A DNA stretch of 8,294 nucleotides. Origin: Chitinophagales bacterium. Lineage in GTDB: Bacteria > Bacteroidota > Bacteroidia > Chitinophagales > Saprospiraceae. Location of the stretch: contig JAAFHQ010000236.1 in assembly GCA_013298445.1 (NCBI GenBank), positions 1 to 8,294 on the forward strand, in the 5' to 3' direction. The first letter of the stretch is position 1. The number at the start of each line of letters is the position of its first letter. The notes under the pieces were generated by a model. It saw nothing but the letters and a program-made list of their open reading frames with translations, had not been told where the DNA came from and ran no database searches. Position numbers and translations under genes: made by a program. Of the stretch, positions 6,615 to 8,294 are shown piece after piece.

Positions 6615-8225
6615 ATGAAGACCAAGCTCGTACTTTGGGGTACTAACGCACAGAATGAACGATTGTTAATTGCCCTTGAATTGATGCCGGAAGAAAATAA
6701 AGTGAAAGCTTTTACCTTTCCGGAGCAAATTGCCACCGAAGAGTTCAGCCAACTGATGCTCAAGGAATGGAGAGATGGCAATGCAGTAGAATTTCCGGAC
6801 GGCTTTTCTGTAGAGGAAAGAGAACTCACGCTCAGTGGCAGCATTTTACCCGATGGGGTTAAGGCTGAACGTGAAGACATCGTCCAACGCGCTCAAACCG
6901 AGTGGCACTTCATCGTGCTGTCTTCTCGCCTATACCATACTTACCATTCCGAATTGGGCGAATTCAAGGATCGCATCGAAAAAGCGCTGCGCTTTGAATC
7001 CAGTTTATGGGATGAGCTAAAAGGCTTCTGGGACAAAGTACAGGTTCAGGTTCGTGATCGCAATCTCTTCCGCGAACACGCCGACGCCCTGCGCGACCGC
7101 ACCAACGAGCTGTTCACTTCGCTCAAAGAATTACGCGGCAAACTGGACGAAGAATTTGAACGCCTTTCTAAAGATAATTTCGAACGTTTCAACCAAATGT
7201 TGGCTGACGTTGAAAAAAAGGTTACCGATGGTTTGCGCTTACAGCCCCTTTTTGACGACCTCAAAGAGATGCAACGCAAATTTCGCGAAGCCAAATTGAC
7301 CAAGGATCACCGCACCAAAATTTGGGATCGTTTGGACAATGCCTTCAAAGTCATCAAAGAAAAACGCTTCGGTACCAGCAGCGCACCCGCTGGGGCAACT
7401 GGAGCCCCCGGAACAGGTGATGATCGCTCCCCTGGTGAGCGCCTGAGCCGTCGTTACGAAGGTTTGATGTCGGCCATTGATAAAATGGAGAAATCCATCA
7501 AACGCGACGAAGACGATCTGGATTTCCAAAAGCGTAAAGTTGCTTCAACTGATGGTCAATTGGAAGCGCAAATTCGCCAGGCCAAAATCCTGATGATCGA
7601 AGAGCGTATCCGCTCCAAACGGGAGAAATTGGGTGAAATGACCCAAACCCGTGAAGAACTCGATCGCCGGGTAGAGTCACAAAAAGAACGCGACGCCAAA
7701 AAAGCGGAGCAAGATAAAATCCACGAAGCCAAAAGGGCTGCCGAGGAAAAAATCAAATCTGAAATCAAAGCAGCAGCCGATGCCCGCAAAGAGGACGATG
7801 ATAAATTGTCCAAAGCTGCCGAGCAACTCAAGGTAGAAAAAGGCGCTCCAACTGCTCCTAAAACTGAAGATGCTCCCGCCGCTGATACCGGGGAGTCATT
7901 GCTCGATGCTGTCATCGCTACAGTAGGTGACTCAGTTACGGACGTGGTCGATACCATTAAAGCAGTAGGCGAAGTAGTAGGGGATAAAATTGGGGATTTG
8001 GTTGAAGACATCAAAGAAGCTTGGGAACAATCCGCTGAAGCTGCTGACGAAACCAAAACTGAAATCGCCGAGGAAGTTGAAGAAACCAAAACCGAGGCCG
8101 TCGCAGCAGTTGAAGAAACGGTTGCAGCGGTTGAAGAAACAGTTTCTCCGGAAGAAAGCTCCACTCCTGAAGACGATGCAACTGCGGATACGGAAGAGTC
8201 TGATAAAAAAGATCCAAACGAATAA
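6615..8225 (+). CDS. Uncharacterised coiled-coil protein with DUF349-like segments and acidic repetitive tail (536 aa)
   Basis: I do not recognise a named family. No signal peptide or membrane segment is visible, so it is probably cytoplasmic. Residues 1-110 look like a compact alpha/beta domain (KLVLWGTNAQNERLLIALEL at the start). Residues 125-252 are helical and charged. Two stretches there, LWDELKGFWDKV (131-142) and the region around KIWDRLDNAFKVIKEKR (235-251), recall DUF349 helical repeats, but only loosely. A Gly/Ala/Pro linker (253-275) leads into a long, highly charged coiled coil (about 280-410, rich in Lys, Glu, Arg, Ala). An Ala/Pro linker (410-425) is followed by an amphipathic Val/Asp/Gly segment (428-470) and an acidic Ala/Glu/Thr/Val tail with internal repeats (479-510), ending in a disordered-looking Asp/Glu/Ser stretch. 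It appears monocistronic: repeats and a terminator lie upstream, and a strong terminator lies 28 bases downstream. No Shine-Dalgarno sequence precedes the ATG. The function is unknown. Confidence 0.9.
   Translation: MKTKLVLWGTNAQNERLLIALELMPEENKVKAFTFPEQIATEEFSQLMLKEWRDGNAVEFPDGFSVEERELTLSGSILPDGVKAEREDIVQRAQTEWHFIVLSSRLYHTYHSELGEFKDRIEKALRFESSLWDELKGFWDKVQVQVRDRNLFREHADALRDRTNELFTSLKELRGKLDEEFERLSKDNFERFNQMLADVEKKVTDGLRLQPLFDDLKEMQRKFREAKLTKDHRTKIWDRLDNAFKVIKEKRFGTSSAPAGATGAPGTGDDRSPGERLSRRYEGLMSAIDKMEKSIKRDEDDLDFQKRKVASTDGQLEAQIRQAKILMIEERIRSKREKLGEMTQTREELDRRVESQKERDAKKAEQDKIHEAKRAAEEKIKSEIKAAADARKEDDDKLSKAAEQLKVEKGAPTAPKTEDAPAADTGESLLDAVIATVGDSVTDVVDTIKAVGEVVGDKIGDLVEDIKEAWEQSAEAADETKTEIAEEVEETKTEAVAAVEETVAAVEETVSPEESSTPEDDATADTEESDKKDPNE
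8049..8144 (+). repeat. In-frame tandem repeats encoding ETKTE/AAVEETV units
   Basis: Two 33-base units (8049-8081 and 8082-8114) encode ETKTEIAEEVE and ETKTEAVAAVE. They are followed by a 7-codon unit, with GCAGCAGTTGAAGAAAC recurring as GCAGCGGTTGAAGAAAC 21 bases later (8103 and 8124). The 11- and 7-residue periods fit an extended helical or amphipathic tail, and the near-identical DNA suggests recent slippage-type expansion. The number of units may vary between strains. Confidence 0.7.
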
Positions 8226-8253
8226 CGATTTTTTTTACCTTGTACTGACAAAA

Positions 8254-8294
8254 AAAGCGACCGCGTTGCCTGGAAATGGCAACGCGGTCGCTTT
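8254..8294 (+). terminator. Strong intrinsic terminator hairpin at the window end
   Basis: AAAGCGACCGCGTTGCC (8254-8270) and GGCAACGCGGTCGCTTT (8278-8294) pair perfectly over 17 bases around the loop TGGAAAT. The window ends in the T-tract, and seven A residues (8250-8256) on the 5' side mean it can also act on the opposite strand. It begins 28 bases after the stop codon of the gene ending at 8225 and closes that transcription unit. The symmetrical A/T flanks suggest it serves a convergent gene just beyond the window as well. Confidence 0.9.

Noticed and set aside
6400..6618. 72-codon open frame between asd and the coiled-coil gene
   Set aside because: It runs through the palindromic repeats and the terminator hairpin and has no ATG at its start; it is not a plausible gene.
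7556..8251. 231-codon open frame on the minus strand opposite the coiled-coil gene
   Set aside because: Its Ser-rich composition is simply the complement of the Ala/Glu-rich repetitive coding strand. It has no promoter or start context and lies wholly antisense to a well-supported gene.

Overview
The window looks like a chromosomal segment from a Bacteroidota member, most likely of the Saprospiria type (Haliscomenobacter or Lewinella relatives). This is inferred from several things. There is a secreted protein with two lamin-tail domains and a gliding/FlgD-like C-terminal domain. None of the visible gene starts has a Shine-Dalgarno sequence. TAnnTTTG-type -7 promoter motifs lie in the divergent intergenic region. 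A GTAGAGACGC / GCGTCTCTAC inverted-repeat family sits between two genes. No 16S rRNA or other decisive marker is present, so the genus is not established.

Layout. (1) Positions 1-2358, plus strand: the 3' part of an ABC-transporter ATPase gene (cut by the window edge at its Walker A motif), followed 6 bases later by a large polytopic ABC-2-like permease. Together they form a two-gene exporter-type operon. (2) Positions 2359-2647: a convergent intergenic region. It holds a minus-strand intrinsic terminator and a pair of tandem short palindromes. (3) Positions 2648-5257, minus strand: a large exported protein with a jelly-roll-like N-terminal region, two [Ig-like + lamin-tail] units and a FlgD/gliding-type C-terminal domain. 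(4) Positions 5258-5362: a divergent promoter region. (5) Positions 5363-6376, plus strand: asd, aspartate-semialdehyde dehydrogenase, the one firmly identifiable housekeeping enzyme here. (6) Positions 6377-6614: a repeat cluster of the GTAGAGACGC family, then a short terminator-like hairpin. (7) Positions 6615-8225, plus strand: an uncharacterised 536-residue cytoplasmic protein with a small N-terminal domain, DUF349-like helical segments, a long charged coiled coil and an acidic Ala/Glu/Val-rich repetitive tail. (8) Positions 8254-8294: a very strong terminator hairpin at the window edge.

The genes do not form one functional system. Apart from the ABC pair, each appears to be its own transcription unit. 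I see no CRISPR array, transposase, toxin-antitoxin pair, tRNA or rRNA, and no convincing new defence or biosynthetic system. The items most worth a second look are the uncharacterised coiled-coil/acidic-tail protein, the repeat cluster behind asd, the duplicated lamin-tail surface protein, and the tandem palindromes in the convergent intergenic region.
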